A stretch of 64,000 bases of DNA, from the NCBI RefSeq assembly GCF_000243715.2, contig NZ_AHMO02000007.1:248001-312000 (forward strand). The letters run 5' to 3'. Both the position numbers and the translations under genes were made by a program. Each line of letters starts with the position of its first letter. Position 1 is the stretch's first letter. Source of the DNA: Leptospira broomii serovar Hurstbridge str. 5399 (GTDB taxonomy: Bacteria > Spirochaetota > Leptospiria > Leptospirales > Leptospiraceae). Below the pieces are notes generated by a model that worked only from the letters and a program-made list of their open reading frames with translations, was not told where the DNA came from and searched no databases. Below, in pieces: positions 34,486-43,904 of this stretch.

Positions 34486-35783
34486 AATCATACGGTAGTT
34501 CCTCGGAACTTTTTGATCGTGCTAAAAAGGTCGCTCCGGGGGGAGTTCATTCTCCTGTAAGGTCCTTCCGATCCGTGGGCGGAACGCCGGTATTTTTTCA
34601 AGCCGCAAAAGGCGCCTCATTAACGGATGTGGCAGGAAAGCAATACATCGATTATTGTTTAAGCTTCGGCCCTTTGCTTTTGGGTCATCGGGATCCTGAA
34701 GTGGAAGAAGTCGTCCTGGAGACCGCCTCGCTCGCATGGAGTTTTGGCGCTGCCGAGCCTTATTCATTGGAACTTGCCGAATGGATCGTCGCGCGAATCC
34801 CTTGGGTGGAGAAAATCCGTTTTGTGAATAGCGGCACTGAGGCCGTCATGAGCGCATTGCGAGTGGCCCGTGCCGCGACCGGTCGAAATAAAATATTGAA
34901 GTTTGACGGGTGTTATCACGGGCATTTAGACGCCCTTTTGGTAAAAGCCGGCTCCGGTTTGGCCGGGGAGTCATCTTCGGATAGCGCCGGGATCGGTTCG
35001 GAACTTATACGAAACACGTTAGTCCTTCCTTTGGACGACGAGAAAGCTGTGGAGAATCTATTCGAGACGGAAGGGAAGAATATTGCCGCTCTTGTGATAG
35101 AGCCTTTGCCCGCAAATTACGGATTATTGATACAGCGAAAGGAATTCCTGCAAAAAATCGCGGAAGTCGCTCGAAAATACGGAACTTTGATTTTGTTCGA
35201 CGAAGTAATCAGCGGATTTCGCGTCGGTCTTACCGGGATGAGCGGCGAATTGGGAATTCGCCCGGATTTAGTGACTTATGGCAAAATCATCGGCGGAGGG
35301 TTCCCGGTCGGCGCTTACGCGGGACGCGCAGAACTTATGGATTTAGTCGCTCCTCAGGGGCCCGTTTATCAAGCCGGTACATTAAGCGCGAGTCCATTCG
35401 GCATGAGAGCCGGATTGTCGACCCTTATAAAATGCGAACGGGAAAACGTGTATTCGATCTTAGAAGAAAGAACAAGGCAATTATCCGAGGGGCTACTTTC
35501 AATTTTTAGAAAGTACGATCCTGGAACTGACTGGGCGGCAGAAACTCACGCATCCTTATTTTGGTTCCATAAAAAGACGTCCTCCTCCGTTCGAACCGTC
35601 GATGCGATCCCTGCGGGCCATAAGGAATCTTTTGCGAAAGTATTTCACTTATTATTGGAGAATGGAATCTATCTGGCTCCTTCCGGTTACGAAGTTGGGT
35701 TTACGAGCTTTGCACACACTACGGAAGTAATCGCGAAAACCTTGGAGTTGGCCGAAGAAGCCTTCAGAAAGAATCGATCGTAA
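34482..35783 (+). CDS. hemL: Glutamate-1-semialdehyde 2,1-aminomutase
   Basis: 433 residues from a TTG at 34482 with a GGAG 9 nt upstream; it overlaps the hemB stop by 4 bp. Class III aminotransferase blocks: [86 protein letters not shown] and [19 protein letters not shown] with the PLP lysine. It forms 5-aminolevulinate from glutamate-1-semialdehyde, completing the C5 pathway with HemA. Confidence 0.96.
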   Translation: MKSYGSSSELFDRAKKVAPGGVHSPVRSFRSVGGTPVFFQAAKGASLTDVAGKQYIDYCLSFGPLLLGHRDPEVEEVVLETASLAWSFGAAEPYSLELAEWIVARIPWVEKIRFVNSGTEAVMSALRVARAATGRNKILKFDGCYHGHLDALLVKAGSGLAGESSSDSAGIGSELIRNTLVLPLDDEKAVENLFETEGKNIAALVIEPLPANYGLLIQRKEFLQKIAEVARKYGTLILFDEVISGFRVGLTGMSGELGIRPDLVTYGKIIGGGFPVGAYAGRAELMDLVAPQGPVYQAGTLSASPFGMRAGLSTLIKCERENVYSILEERTRQLSEGLLSIFRKYDPGTDWAAETHASLFWFHKKTSSSVRTVDAIPAGHKESFAKVFHLLLENGIYLAPSGYEVGFTSFAHTTEVIAKTLELAEEAFRKNRS

Positions 35784-35788
35784 ACCTT

Positions 35789-36715
35789 ATGCACTCCTTT
35801 AAATACAAGAAAATTCTCCTTCCGCTCGCATGGATAGCGATTACGGTTTCGCTGGGAAGTTGGTGGCTTTTTTTGGGGCTGCGTCAAAATCGCATGGCTA
35901 TGGAATTAGCGTCTAGAATCGGCGGTGTCGCGGAGCAGGAGGTTCTGGATAAGTTAGAAAGACAAAGTCTTATGATTAAGATGGAAGGAACGTTCTTCCT
36001 CTTAATGCTCGTTGCAGGCGGGATCACTTTGGTTTGGCTGACGTTCCGAGAATATAAACGTAATAAACTCATTCAGGATTTCTTTTCCACCGTCACTCAT
36101 GAAATGAAAACTCCGCTGGCGAGTTTGAGATTGCAAGTGGAAAGTCTGCTGGAGGAAAGTCCTAATCCTTCGACAGATAAACTTCTGCATAGGCTTCTCA
36201 AAGATTCCGTACGGATCGAATCCCAAATGACGAAAGCTCTCTATCTCGCCAGCCTGATGCGCTCCGAGGGATTGTACTTGGAAGATACTAATCTTCCGGA
36301 TCTAGAGGAAAGTTTTAAGGACGACTGGTCGGAATTAACTTTGATAACCGACTGGACCTGTGCAAGAGTCAAGGCTGACCGCAAAGCTTTAGAAAGCGTT
36401 TTCAGAAATCTTTTAGAAAATTCGGTTCAGCACGGCAAAGCGACGAAAGTTAAAATATCTACGGAGCAGGTTCCAGGCGGAAGAGTTAAGTTTGAGTTCC
36501 AAGATAATGGGATCGGTTTTCGCGGCGATCTTCGCACATTGGGCAGACCGTTTATTCGACATACTTCTACAAGCGGTACCGGTATCGGCCTATATATCGT
36601 TAAGAATCTTATCAAGAAAATGGGCGGCAATTTCGTTTTACGTGCCTCCGAATCCGGAGGATTTAAGGCGGAATGGACCCTTTCCGCCTCCGGAAAAGGG
36701 ACTAAATCGACATGA
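35789..36715 (+). CDS. hemK: Sensor histidine kinase of the heme cluster (HemK type)
   Basis: 308 residues, start 5 bp after hemL. Two membrane segments (about 10-30 and 67-86) flank a very small periplasmic loop, so the signal may be sensed in or at the membrane. The H-box is FFSTVTHEMKTPLASLRLQV (His104); the N-box is ESVFRNLLENSVQHGKA; G boxes are FQDNGIGF and GTGIGLYIVKNL. This is the leptospiral kinase HemK of the HemKR system controlling heme genes, not the protein methylase once called HemK. The gene overlaps the regulator gene by 4 bp. Confidence 0.9.
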   Translation: MHSFKYKKILLPLAWIAITVSLGSWWLFLGLRQNRMAMELASRIGGVAEQEVLDKLERQSLMIKMEGTFFLLMLVAGGITLVWLTFREYKRNKLIQDFFSTVTHEMKTPLASLRLQVESLLEESPNPSTDKLLHRLLKDSVRIESQMTKALYLASLMRSEGLYLEDTNLPDLEESFKDDWSELTLITDWTCARVKADRKALESVFRNLLENSVQHGKATKVKISTEQVPGGRVKFEFQDNGIGFRGDLRTLGRPFIRHTSTSGTGIGLYIVKNLIKKMGGNFVLRASESGGFKAEWTLSASGKGTKST

Positions 36716-37404
36716 AGGCAAAACTTTTACTGGTGGAAGATGATCGGTCCCTGGGAGAAACCCTAAAAGAGCGGTTGGAGAAGGAAGGATACGAAATGAT
36801 TTGGACCGTATCCGCGCAATCCGCAAGAGCCTTGGCTCTGGAATCTAAACCGGATTTGATTCTTCTGGACGTAAGATTGCCGGACGGAGACGGATTCGAA
36901 TTGGCAGCGGAATTGCGAACTCGCAAAGATTGTCCCCCCTTTCTTTTTTTAACCGCACATTCGGGCGCACCGGAGAGATTACGAGGATTCGAACTCGGAG
37001 CGGAGGAATTTATTCCTAAGCCCTTCCACTTAAAGGAACTTTTGATTCGAGTAAGACACGTATTAGAATCTCATAAACATTCGTTTAAGAAAACTAAATA
37101 TGCTTATGAAGGATTTACGTTGGATTTTTCGGGGTATTCCATCCATACGCCTTCGGGAGAAGAGATACATCTTTCTAAGAGGGATTGCGCCTTGCTGAAT
37201 ATGTTGGTGGAAGAGCGACAAAGAACGGTAAGCCGAGACGAAATCTTGGACCGTCTTTGGGGAGAGGAAAAATTCCCCACAAATAGAACGATAGATAATT
37301 CCATTGTACGTCTTCGGCAAGCGTTCGGAGACAAAGGCGAAGACGCGATTCGATCCGTGAGAGGGGTCGGTTACCAATGGACCGGAGATTTACAGGATGC
37401 CTAA
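36712..37404 (+). CDS. hemR: OmpR-family response regulator HemR
   Basis: 230 residues. Receiver domain with acidic pair ED (9-10), phosphoacceptor Asp53 (LILLDVRLPDGDG), FLFLTAHSG and EEFIPKPFHLKELL. The winged-helix domain has IHLSKRDCALLNMLV, VSRDEILDRLWG, TIDNSIVRLRQAFG and IRSVRGVGYQW. It is the partner of the preceding kinase. Its predicted site, two TGACA repeats six bases apart, is present at the hemA promoter. It overlaps hemE by 8 bp. Confidence 0.93.
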   Translation: MKAKLLLVEDDRSLGETLKERLEKEGYEMIWTVSAQSARALALESKPDLILLDVRLPDGDGFELAAELRTRKDCPPFLFLTAHSGAPERLRGFELGAEEFIPKPFHLKELLIRVRHVLESHKHSFKKTKYAYEGFTLDFSGYSIHTPSGEEIHLSKRDCALLNMLVEERQRTVSRDEILDRLWGEEKFPTNRTIDNSIVRLRQAFGDKGEDAIRSVRGVGYQWTGDLQDA

Positions 37405-38419
37405 TCAGAAATTTACGAACGCCTTGCAATGCAAGGCTCAATCGATTCCTCCGATCTGGATGATGCGCCAAGCGGGTCGATATCATTCTCATTACCAAAA
37501 TTTACGGAAAAAACATACATTCGAGGAACTATGTAAAATTCCCGAACTGGCTGCGGAAGTCGCGTACGGCCCTGTAAACGATTTCGGATTCGATACTGCA
37601 ATTCTGTTTTCTGATATTCTATTTCCCCTAGAAGCGCTCGGGATGGGTCTAAAGTTTGGAGACGACGGACCCAAACTCGGCTGGCAATTGGCCGAGTATA
37701 GCGATTTGGGAAGAATGCATTCTTTGGAGCATGCCGTCGATTTTATGAGTTTCCAGAAGAACGCGGTGGCCTTGACGCGTAAAAGGATTCCCGAAGATCG
37801 ATCCTTGATCGGGTTTATCGGAGGCCCGTGGACCTTATTTTGTTACGCGACATTAGGAAAACATGATGGAAATCTGATTTTGCCGAAAGTTTCACCAGTA
37901 TTAAGGGAAGGGTTTTATAAAAAACTTTTACCTTTATTGCGTGAGAACATTCGACTTCAATTGGAAGGCGGCGCCGAGATCGTCATGATTTTCGATACTG
38001 CAGGCGGAGACGCTTCTCCCGGTTTCTTTATGGATGCGATATTTCCCCCGCTGCGGGAGCTGGTGGAAGCGTTTCCGGAAAAGATAGGCTATTATGCGAA
38101 AGGAATCCCCTCTCAAAGTTTGGAATCGATCCGGTCCCTAGTCGGACTTGCGGGTTTCGGAGTGGATCACCGAGTAGAACTTACGGAACTCTTCGGAAAA
38201 CGAAAGCAGTTTATCCAAGGGAATTTCGATCAGGCCATGCTTTTTTTGGAGCCTGACGAATTCCGAAGTTATTTAATGAAATGGTTGGATCCTTTTTTAA
38301 GACTGACACCCGATCAACGGTCCGGTTGGGTCTGCGGATTAGGGCACGGAGTTCTTCCTAAAACTCCCGAAGCGAATGTGCGCAATTTTGTAAAAACTGT
38401 GAGGGATGTATTTGCATGA
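37397..38419 (+). CDS. hemE: Uroporphyrinogen decarboxylase
   Basis: 340 residues. The substrate-binding motif PPIWMMRQAGRYHSHYQNLR has both conserved arginines and is followed by the aspartate block AILFSDILFPLEALG. Further: LIGFIGGPWTLFCYA, VMIFDTAGGDASPG and the end block WVCGLGHGVLPKTPE. It turns uroporphyrinogen III into coproporphyrinogen III. It overlaps the hemN start by 4 bp (ATGA). Confidence 0.96.
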   Translation: MPNQKFTNALQCKAQSIPPIWMMRQAGRYHSHYQNLRKKHTFEELCKIPELAAEVAYGPVNDFGFDTAILFSDILFPLEALGMGLKFGDDGPKLGWQLAEYSDLGRMHSLEHAVDFMSFQKNAVALTRKRIPEDRSLIGFIGGPWTLFCYATLGKHDGNLILPKVSPVLREGFYKKLLPLLRENIRLQLEGGAEIVMIFDTAGGDASPGFFMDAIFPPLRELVEAFPEKIGYYAKGIPSQSLESIRSLVGLAGFGVDHRVELTELFGKRKQFIQGNFDQAMLFLEPDEFRSYLMKWLDPFLRLTPDQRSGWVCGLGHGVLPKTPEANVRNFVKTVRDVFA

Positions 38420-39765
38420 AATCACAAATAAATCTGATAGAAAAATATGATGTTCCCGCTCCGCGTTATACTAGTTATCCTACTGTTCCTTATTGGGAGG
38501 ATAATCCGACACGTTCGGAATGGCTGAATGCGGTTCGAAACAGAATTCTTCCTGAAGATTCTTCGGTTGCTTTGTATTTGCACATTCCTTTTTGTGAAAC
38601 GCTTTGTTCTTTTTGCGGATGCAATACTTCGATTACCAAAAATCATACGGTGGAAGAACCGTATATCGAAACTCTGTTGGAAGAGTTTGCGAACTACGTT
38701 AAGTCTATCCCGGAATTACCTAAACGCGAATTGAGAGAATTGCATCTAGGAGGAGGCTCTCCCACTTACCTCTCCGAATCCAATTTAAAAGCTCTACTGA
38801 CTCCGATTCTTAGCTCCTGGAAAACTGCGGAAAGGCCCGAGTTTTCGTTGGAAGTGGATCCTAGAAGAACCAGGTTGACCCAGCTAGAAGTTTTAAAGGA
38901 TTTCGGGTTTACGAGAATCAGTTTAGGGGTTCAGGATTTCGATGCCGAAGTGCAGAGACTAGTAAATCGAATTCAGCCCTATGAACTTACTGCCGGTATT
39001 ACGGAGGGTGCCAGGAAATTAGGCTACACTTCAGTAAATTTCGACCTTATATACGGCCTGCCTAGACAAACTAAAGAGAGTATACGGGATACTATATTAA
39101 AAACGTTGCAATTACGTCCGGATAGGATCGCGTTTTATAGTTATGCCCACGTCCCTTGGATTAAGGCCGCTCAGAGATTGTTTACCGAGGATGATCTTCC
39201 GAAAGGATCGGAAAAAAGGGAGCTATATGAAATCGGGCGAGAAATGTTCCTAAACGCAGGTTACAAAGAGATCGGCATGGATCATTTTGCTCTGGAAACC
39301 GATTCACTTTATACGGCTTCTTTGGACGGAACTCTTCATCGTAATTTTATGGGGTACACCACTCGCTCTACGGATCTACTCTTAGGTATGGGAGTTTCGG
39401 CTATTTCGGATAGTTGGGATTGCTTTTATCAGAATGAAAAAATTCTGAAGAAATATCAGAGAAGAATTCAGGAAGACGGCCATGCTTTGCTTAGAGGACA
39501 TAAACTTACCGGCGAGGATTTACGTCAGCGCGAATTGCTTCTAAGGCTTTCCACTACGGGTAGAGTGGACGTTCCCGCTGAGATTTTCGAGGAAGTCAGG
39601 CTCTATTTAGCCTCCATGGAGGACGATACTTTAATTAGGTGGGACGGCCATACCCTTGTTCTTACGGACCTCGGTAAGCCATTTCTTCGAAACGCCTGTA
39701 CAGGTCTGGACCTACGATTGAGAAGAAAAAGTCCCGAAAGTAAGGTTTTCTCGCAATCTATTTGA
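38416..39765 (+). CDS. hemN: Oxygen-independent coproporphyrinogen III oxidase
   Basis: 449 residues. The radical-SAM cluster motif C-x3-C-x2-C is C60-C64-C67 in LHIPFCETLCSFCGCN, followed by the conserved fourth cysteine of HemN (C69). Other HemN blocks are PRYTSYPTVPYW, ELHLGGGSPTYLSE, FTRISLGVQDFD, VNFDLIYGLPRQT and FYSYAHVPWIKAAQ. It forms protoporphyrinogen IX without oxygen. That an aerobe uses this form and no hemF is seen here is a known trait of the genus. Confidence 0.95.
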   Translation: MKSQINLIEKYDVPAPRYTSYPTVPYWEDNPTRSEWLNAVRNRILPEDSSVALYLHIPFCETLCSFCGCNTSITKNHTVEEPYIETLLEEFANYVKSIPELPKRELRELHLGGGSPTYLSESNLKALLTPILSSWKTAERPEFSLEVDPRRTRLTQLEVLKDFGFTRISLGVQDFDAEVQRLVNRIQPYELTAGITEGARKLGYTSVNFDLIYGLPRQTKESIRDTILKTLQLRPDRIAFYSYAHVPWIKAAQRLFTEDDLPKGSEKRELYEIGREMFLNAGYKEIGMDHFALETDSLYTASLDGTLHRNFMGYTTRSTDLLLGMGVSAISDSWDCFYQNEKILKKYQRRIQEDGHALLRGHKLTGEDLRQRELLLRLSTTGRVDVPAEIFEEVRLYLASMEDDTLIRWDGHTLVLTDLGKPFLRNACTGLDLRLRRKSPESKVFSQSI

Positions 39766-39910
39766 ACAAACGAAACGACTCGATTGTTTGATAAAATGGT
39801 GTGAAAGCGACAAAATGAACGTTTTGGAAATAAATTACTTCTCGTCTAATATTATCGGGGGAACTTCTCATTTTTTAGGATTTAGTACTAAGAATTGTTA
39901 AAGTTATAGA

Positions 39911-40873
39911 ATGGTTTCATCAGCGTTTCGATCGATTATAATGGTTCTCATCCTGTTTTTATTACCGGCGGCGATATTTCCGGTAACCATTCTATTGCGC
40001 GAAGGTGGCAAAGTAAAAGGCGATCTAGTCACGCAGAATCAATCATCGATAGTGATCCAGACCGAATCAGGCAAACGAGCAATCAATAAAAAGTTAGTCT
40101 TAAAAGTCTTGTATAAGGACGTCAGCGACGACGAAGAAGAGAAAATTCGCTCTGCCGAAGAGAAGAAGATCGCCAATACCAAGCGAGAAGTCGTCGAAAA
40201 AGAGCAGGCACGGCAATTGCAACTGCAACAGGATGAAGCCGATCGACTTCGAAGAGAGGAAGAGCAGCGCAAAGTCGTTCCAATAGTCCCTAAGCAGGAC
40301 GCGATAGAGCCTGGAAAAGCGTTGTTTCGTTCCGCAATATTACCCGGGTGGGGACAGTTTTATAGCGATCGAAAAGTTTTCGGAGTACTGTGGCCGACTC
40401 TGATAGCAGCTGCGGGCTTTGCTTCTTATGATAAATATAGGGTCTACCGTAATGCGGTTCGAGATTACGGGACATTAGGAAATCCTTATTCACAAACTGC
40501 GATCATAGGAACTGCTCTAGGTATTAATGCGGTATACACGCCTCCGACATCTTCGGACCCGTTGACTCAATACATTCTGGATAAGAACTACAATTTAATC
40601 CGCCAAAAAAGGGCGGAGGCCGATCGGGATTTTCAGCATTATCAAGAAGCTCTATACGCTTTGGGCGCTATTTATTTACTTAATTTAGTCGATGCTTATT
40701 TCTTTGCCAACTTTGGTAGGAATTTAGTGAAAGTTTCCGACGGCACAAATTCCGGTCTCGTCTTATCGGTGTTACCTTCGAATGTCGGCCAAGCGAATTT
40801 AAGCTCCACCGGATCTTCCTCAGCTTCTTTTTTGGAAACCAAATATTCGTTCGGTTATAGATTCAGTTTTTAA
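39911..40873 (+). CDS. DUF5683-like membrane/exported protein
   Basis: 320 residues. An N-terminal hydrophobic segment (IIMVLILFLLPAAIFP) is a signal peptide or anchor; then a small beta-rich part (TILLREGGKVKGDLVTQNQS), a charged coiled coil (about 85-135, KREVVEKEQARQLQLQQDEADRLRR), and a membrane part beginning FRSAILPGWGQFYSDRKVFG, the signature of DUF5683 proteins. Two membrane segments follow. Function unknown; a leptospiral paralogous family is likely. It splits the hem cluster between hemN and hemG but has its own 145-bp upstream gap. Confidence 0.65.
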   Translation: MVSSAFRSIIMVLILFLLPAAIFPVTILLREGGKVKGDLVTQNQSSIVIQTESGKRAINKKLVLKVLYKDVSDDEEEKIRSAEEKKIANTKREVVEKEQARQLQLQQDEADRLRREEEQRKVVPIVPKQDAIEPGKALFRSAILPGWGQFYSDRKVFGVLWPTLIAAAGFASYDKYRVYRNAVRDYGTLGNPYSQTAIIGTALGINAVYTPPTSSDPLTQYILDKNYNLIRQKRAEADRDFQHYQEALYALGAIYLLNLVDAYFFANFGRNLVKVSDGTNSGLVLSVLPSNVGQANLSSTGSSSASFLETKYSFGYRFSF

Positions 40874-40974
40874 ACAAGAAAACTTGATTTTTCTTATCCT
40901 CGAATAAACTACCTTTCAACTTTTCATTTAGGGTATTTTATTGCCAGAACGATCGGGGGTTCTACGATGTAACC

Positions 40975-42261
40975 GTGGCAAAACCCATTCCAGATCGAGT
41001 TATTATTGGTGCCGGATTTACGGGCCTCGTCCATGCATTTCTCGCAATCGAGAAAGGAGAATCCGTCTTAGTTTTAGAAAAAAGGGACGGGACCGGAGGA
41101 TTAATACGTTCGGTTCGTACCGAGTACGGAATCGTGGAAACAGCCGCAAACGGAATTCTAAATTGTTGGGAATTGGAGAGGCTTGCTTCTCGACTGGGCT
41201 TAGACGTTTTACTTCCGGATTCTGCGTCTCGAAGAAGATATATATTCTCCGATGGAAAGCCGAGACGATTACCGCTGAAGTTGGGAGAAATTATTAGATT
41301 AGTTTACGGTGCAGTCTCGAAACCGTCCAAGCCGGAACCGGGAGAGTCCGTACTCCGTTGGGGAAAGCGGATTTTAGGAGAAGGTACGGTATCCAAAATC
41401 GTCGAACCGGCGTTAGGTGGAATTTACGCCGGAGATTTGGATCTGATGTCCGCCGAATTTGTTTTCGGTAAGTTTTTGCCGGAAGATCAAACTCTCTGGA
41501 AAAATTTAAGAGCATATTCAAAATCCTTAAAGAATAGACCGAGGCTTTCGCCTGCGCGACGAGGCACGGTAAGCTTTAGGGGCGGAATCGGTACTTTAGT
41601 CCGTGCGTTGGAAGCGAGAGTGACTCAAGACGGAAAGATTCTGTATGATGAAGATATATCCAGCTTACGTGAACTTAAAAAAAGATTCCCGGGGGCCAAG
41701 ATTACGATTGCTACTGGTCTCGCATCGAGTTTGAGAATTTTAAAGAGCGAATTCCCTGAACTAAAAACATATCAAGGAGTGCTGGAGTTATTGCCGATCG
41801 TAAGCGTTACTAGATTCGGTAAGGATTCCGTTCTGAAGGGGAAGAAAGGATTTGGAATACTTTTTCCTAAAGATCATAAATCTTTTTCTTCTGAATTGGG
41901 CTTGCGAGTCAGGGGAATTTTATTCAACGATTTTATCTGGCCTACTCGGGCGGAAAAAGGAATTCACTCCGAAACCTACATCTACGGCGGAGCCGGAGAT
42001 CGGGAAATCGCAACTAAATCGGAGGATGAAATCATTAATATCGTCGAGGATGATAGAAAAAAATTGATTCCCGACGGTCTCGATCCGATCAATCATTATG
42101 TTACTGTGTGGAAGGAAGCGTTGCCGGTATATGGTCCGCAACTTTACGCGTTTAATAAGGATTTGGATAGGATTCTTCCTCCGGATATCAAAGTCGAAGG
42201 GAACTTTAGACAAGGTATCGGTTTAAAGTCCATTTTGGAAAGGGCTTTTGCAGGTAATTAG
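40975..42261 (+). CDS. hemG: Protoporphyrinogen oxidase (HemG/HemY type)
   Basis: 428 residues from a GTG start. FAD-binding start VIIGAGFTGLVHAFLAIEKG and the second dinucleotide stretch LVLEKRDGTGGLIRSV; then ETAANGILNCWELERLA, VEPALGGIYAGDLDLMS and the C-terminal FRQGIGLKSILERAFAG, the typical end of the oxygen-dependent PPO family (HemY, named HemG in leptospires). It oxidises protoporphyrinogen IX to protoporphyrin IX. It is followed by a small membrane-protein gene and then convergent hemH. Confidence 0.88.
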   Translation: MAKPIPDRVIIGAGFTGLVHAFLAIEKGESVLVLEKRDGTGGLIRSVRTEYGIVETAANGILNCWELERLASRLGLDVLLPDSASRRRYIFSDGKPRRLPLKLGEIIRLVYGAVSKPSKPEPGESVLRWGKRILGEGTVSKIVEPALGGIYAGDLDLMSAEFVFGKFLPEDQTLWKNLRAYSKSLKNRPRLSPARRGTVSFRGGIGTLVRALEARVTQDGKILYDEDISSLRELKKRFPGAKITIATGLASSLRILKSEFPELKTYQGVLELLPIVSVTRFGKDSVLKGKKGFGILFPKDHKSFSSELGLRVRGILFNDFIWPTRAEKGIHSETYIYGGAGDREIATKSEDEIINIVEDDRKKLIPDGLDPINHYVTVWKEALPVYGPQLYAFNKDLDRILPPDIKVEGNFRQGIGLKSILERAFAGN

Positions 42262-42284
42262 ATGTCTCATAAAAGAGGTTGGCG

Positions 42285-42761
42285 ATGAAATACGAAGACT
42301 TAGAAAAATTAAACGGTCTGAAAGAAAAAGGTGCGATTTCTCAAGAAGAATATGAGGCAGAGAAAAAGAAGATTTTAGAGACTCCTTATTCGAATCAGAA
42401 TGATCGCTTGGGAATGACAGTGAATCAATATTGCATGCTACTGCATTTGTCTTTATACTCCGTATTCGTATTTCCGGTCGTCGGTATGTTGGTGCCGTTA
42501 GTTCTCTGGTTGATCGAAAAAGATTCGGACCCGGAGGTCGATGCCCACGGAAAGATCGTCGTTAACTGGCTTATCAGCTCGCTGATATATGGAGTAATTT
42601 TTGGAGTTCTATGTATCGTTCTGATAGGAATTCCATTTATTCTTATATTGGGCGTATGCTATGCTTTGTTCCCGATTATCGGGGCGGTGAAAGCGAATAG
42701 CGGTATCAAATGGGAATACCCTTTAAGTCTGCATTTTTTAAAAAAAGAACAATCTCAATAG
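42285..42761 (+). CDS. SHOCT plus DUF4870 membrane protein
   Basis: 158 residues from the ATG at 42285 with AGAGG 6 nt upstream. Residues 1-27 are a SHOCT-type motif (LNGLKEKGAISQEEYEAEKK); residues 45-150 are DUF4870 with three membrane helices and the conserved DAHGKIVVNWLIS and ALFPIIGAVKA. SHOCT motifs are thought to mediate oligomerisation; the family function is not known. It follows hemG after 23 bp and is likely co-transcribed. Confidence 0.78.
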   Translation: MKYEDLEKLNGLKEKGAISQEEYEAEKKKILETPYSNQNDRLGMTVNQYCMLLHLSLYSVFVFPVVGMLVPLVLWLIEKDSDPEVDAHGKIVVNWLISSLIYGVIFGVLCIVLIGIPFILILGVCYALFPIIGAVKANSGIKWEYPLSLHFLKKEQSQ

Positions 42762-42784
42762 GAAAGAATATTCTCGATTGCGAA

Positions 42785-43888
42785 TCAACGTGCTAAGCAA
42801 ACGGTCGCTTGGCGCTTAGGATCGAACCCGCCGCAAGATTTGCATAGACAGGCGCCCTGCCCTCCCCTCTCTACTGCGATTTTTGCCTCGAAAACGAATT
42901 TACTTAATGCTTCTAAAAAGGCGGGGTAAGTTCCGGGGGCGGGAATTCGGTAATATTCCATCACGCCCCGGGCAAGGGCATGGTCCCTTATTTGTACTCC
43001 GATTTCCTCCAGAGTTTCTAAATGATCGCTGACAAAACTAATCGGGTAGATAGCAATTCTCTTAACATTTTTTGCGGCGAGTTCAGCAATTTTGTCTAGG
43101 GTATTAGGACTCGTCCATTTTGCCGGCCCGACTCTGCTTTGAAACGAAAGATGAATCTTACCGTGAAACCCGTCAGCCCGTAATAGAGATTCTAAATCCG
43201 AAACGTTTTGCTCAATTTCTCGAACGTATACGTCTCCTTTTTGAATTAATTTAACGGGAATTCCGTGAGCGCTGAAAACAAGATCTATTTCTTGCCAATT
43301 TTGTACACCGCCGCTTTGCAAGTGAAGAAACGTCTCGGGCTTCAAATTTCCTTTGAAATAATCTAGGATCAGATTCTTTACCGATTCTAGATATTCAGGG
43401 CGAGTGGAGAACGGAGGCACCCAACCCGGGTGACCGGATGGACAAAATCCTAATTTTTTCTTTAACAACATCGCGGTTGAAAGGACGGTCGATCGCGAAT
43501 ACTGCGGATATAAAGGTAAAATAATAACACCTTTTCTTGGGTCGGTCCAATCTTCTCCTAGATCCCTCAGGTCCGGGAAGCCGCAACTCATCGCTATCCG
43601 GACTTCCCATTTTTCTCCGGATTCTTCCAGAAGCTTACGCAATTCGTTTGCTTGGTTTTCCGTTTCGGATACTAGAGGGGATCCTCCTCCGAAACCCATC
43701 GAGGCGTATGTCTCTGCGACTGTTTTGGCTCTAGAGACTGCGATTTTCTTGGCTATCCATTTTCTTAAAAACTCCGGAAGGGAGAGATCGAAAACGAACG
43801 GGTCTTCGAAAAGGTCCAATAAAAATTTCGGGATTTCCGCGGCGCTTCTAGGTCCGCCTAAATTTAAAAGAAGGAGTCTGTTTTTCAA
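42785..43888 (-). CDS. hemH: Ferrochelatase with C-terminal cysteine cluster
   Basis: 367 residues. Ferrochelatase blocks: LLLNLGGPRSAAEIPKFLLD, VILPLYPQYSRSTVLS, IDLVFSAHGIPVKLIQ with the metal-binding histidine, LSFQSRVGPAKWTSPNT and AIYPISFVSDHLETLEEI with the partner glutamate. The tail has four cysteines (347, 349, 352, 364) in ACLCKSCGGF and ATVC. In some bacterial ferrochelatases C-terminal cysteines bind a [2Fe-2S] cluster. It inserts iron into protoporphyrin IX, the last step of heme synthesis; convergent with the hemG unit. Confidence 0.94.
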   Translation of the reverse strand: MKNRLLLLNLGGPRSAAEIPKFLLDLFEDPFVFDLSLPEFLRKWIAKKIAVSRAKTVAETYASMGFGGGSPLVSETENQANELRKLLEESGEKWEVRIAMSCGFPDLRDLGEDWTDPRKGVIILPLYPQYSRSTVLSTAMLLKKKLGFCPSGHPGWVPPFSTRPEYLESVKNLILDYFKGNLKPETFLHLQSGGVQNWQEIDLVFSAHGIPVKLIQKGDVYVREIEQNVSDLESLLRADGFHGKIHLSFQSRVGPAKWTSPNTLDKIAELAAKNVKRIAIYPISFVSDHLETLEEIGVQIRDHALARGVMEYYRIPAPGTYPAFLEALSKFVFEAKIAVERGGQGACLCKSCGGFDPKRQATVCLAR

Positions 43889-43904
43889 GTGGCCTCCGAT
43901 AGCG

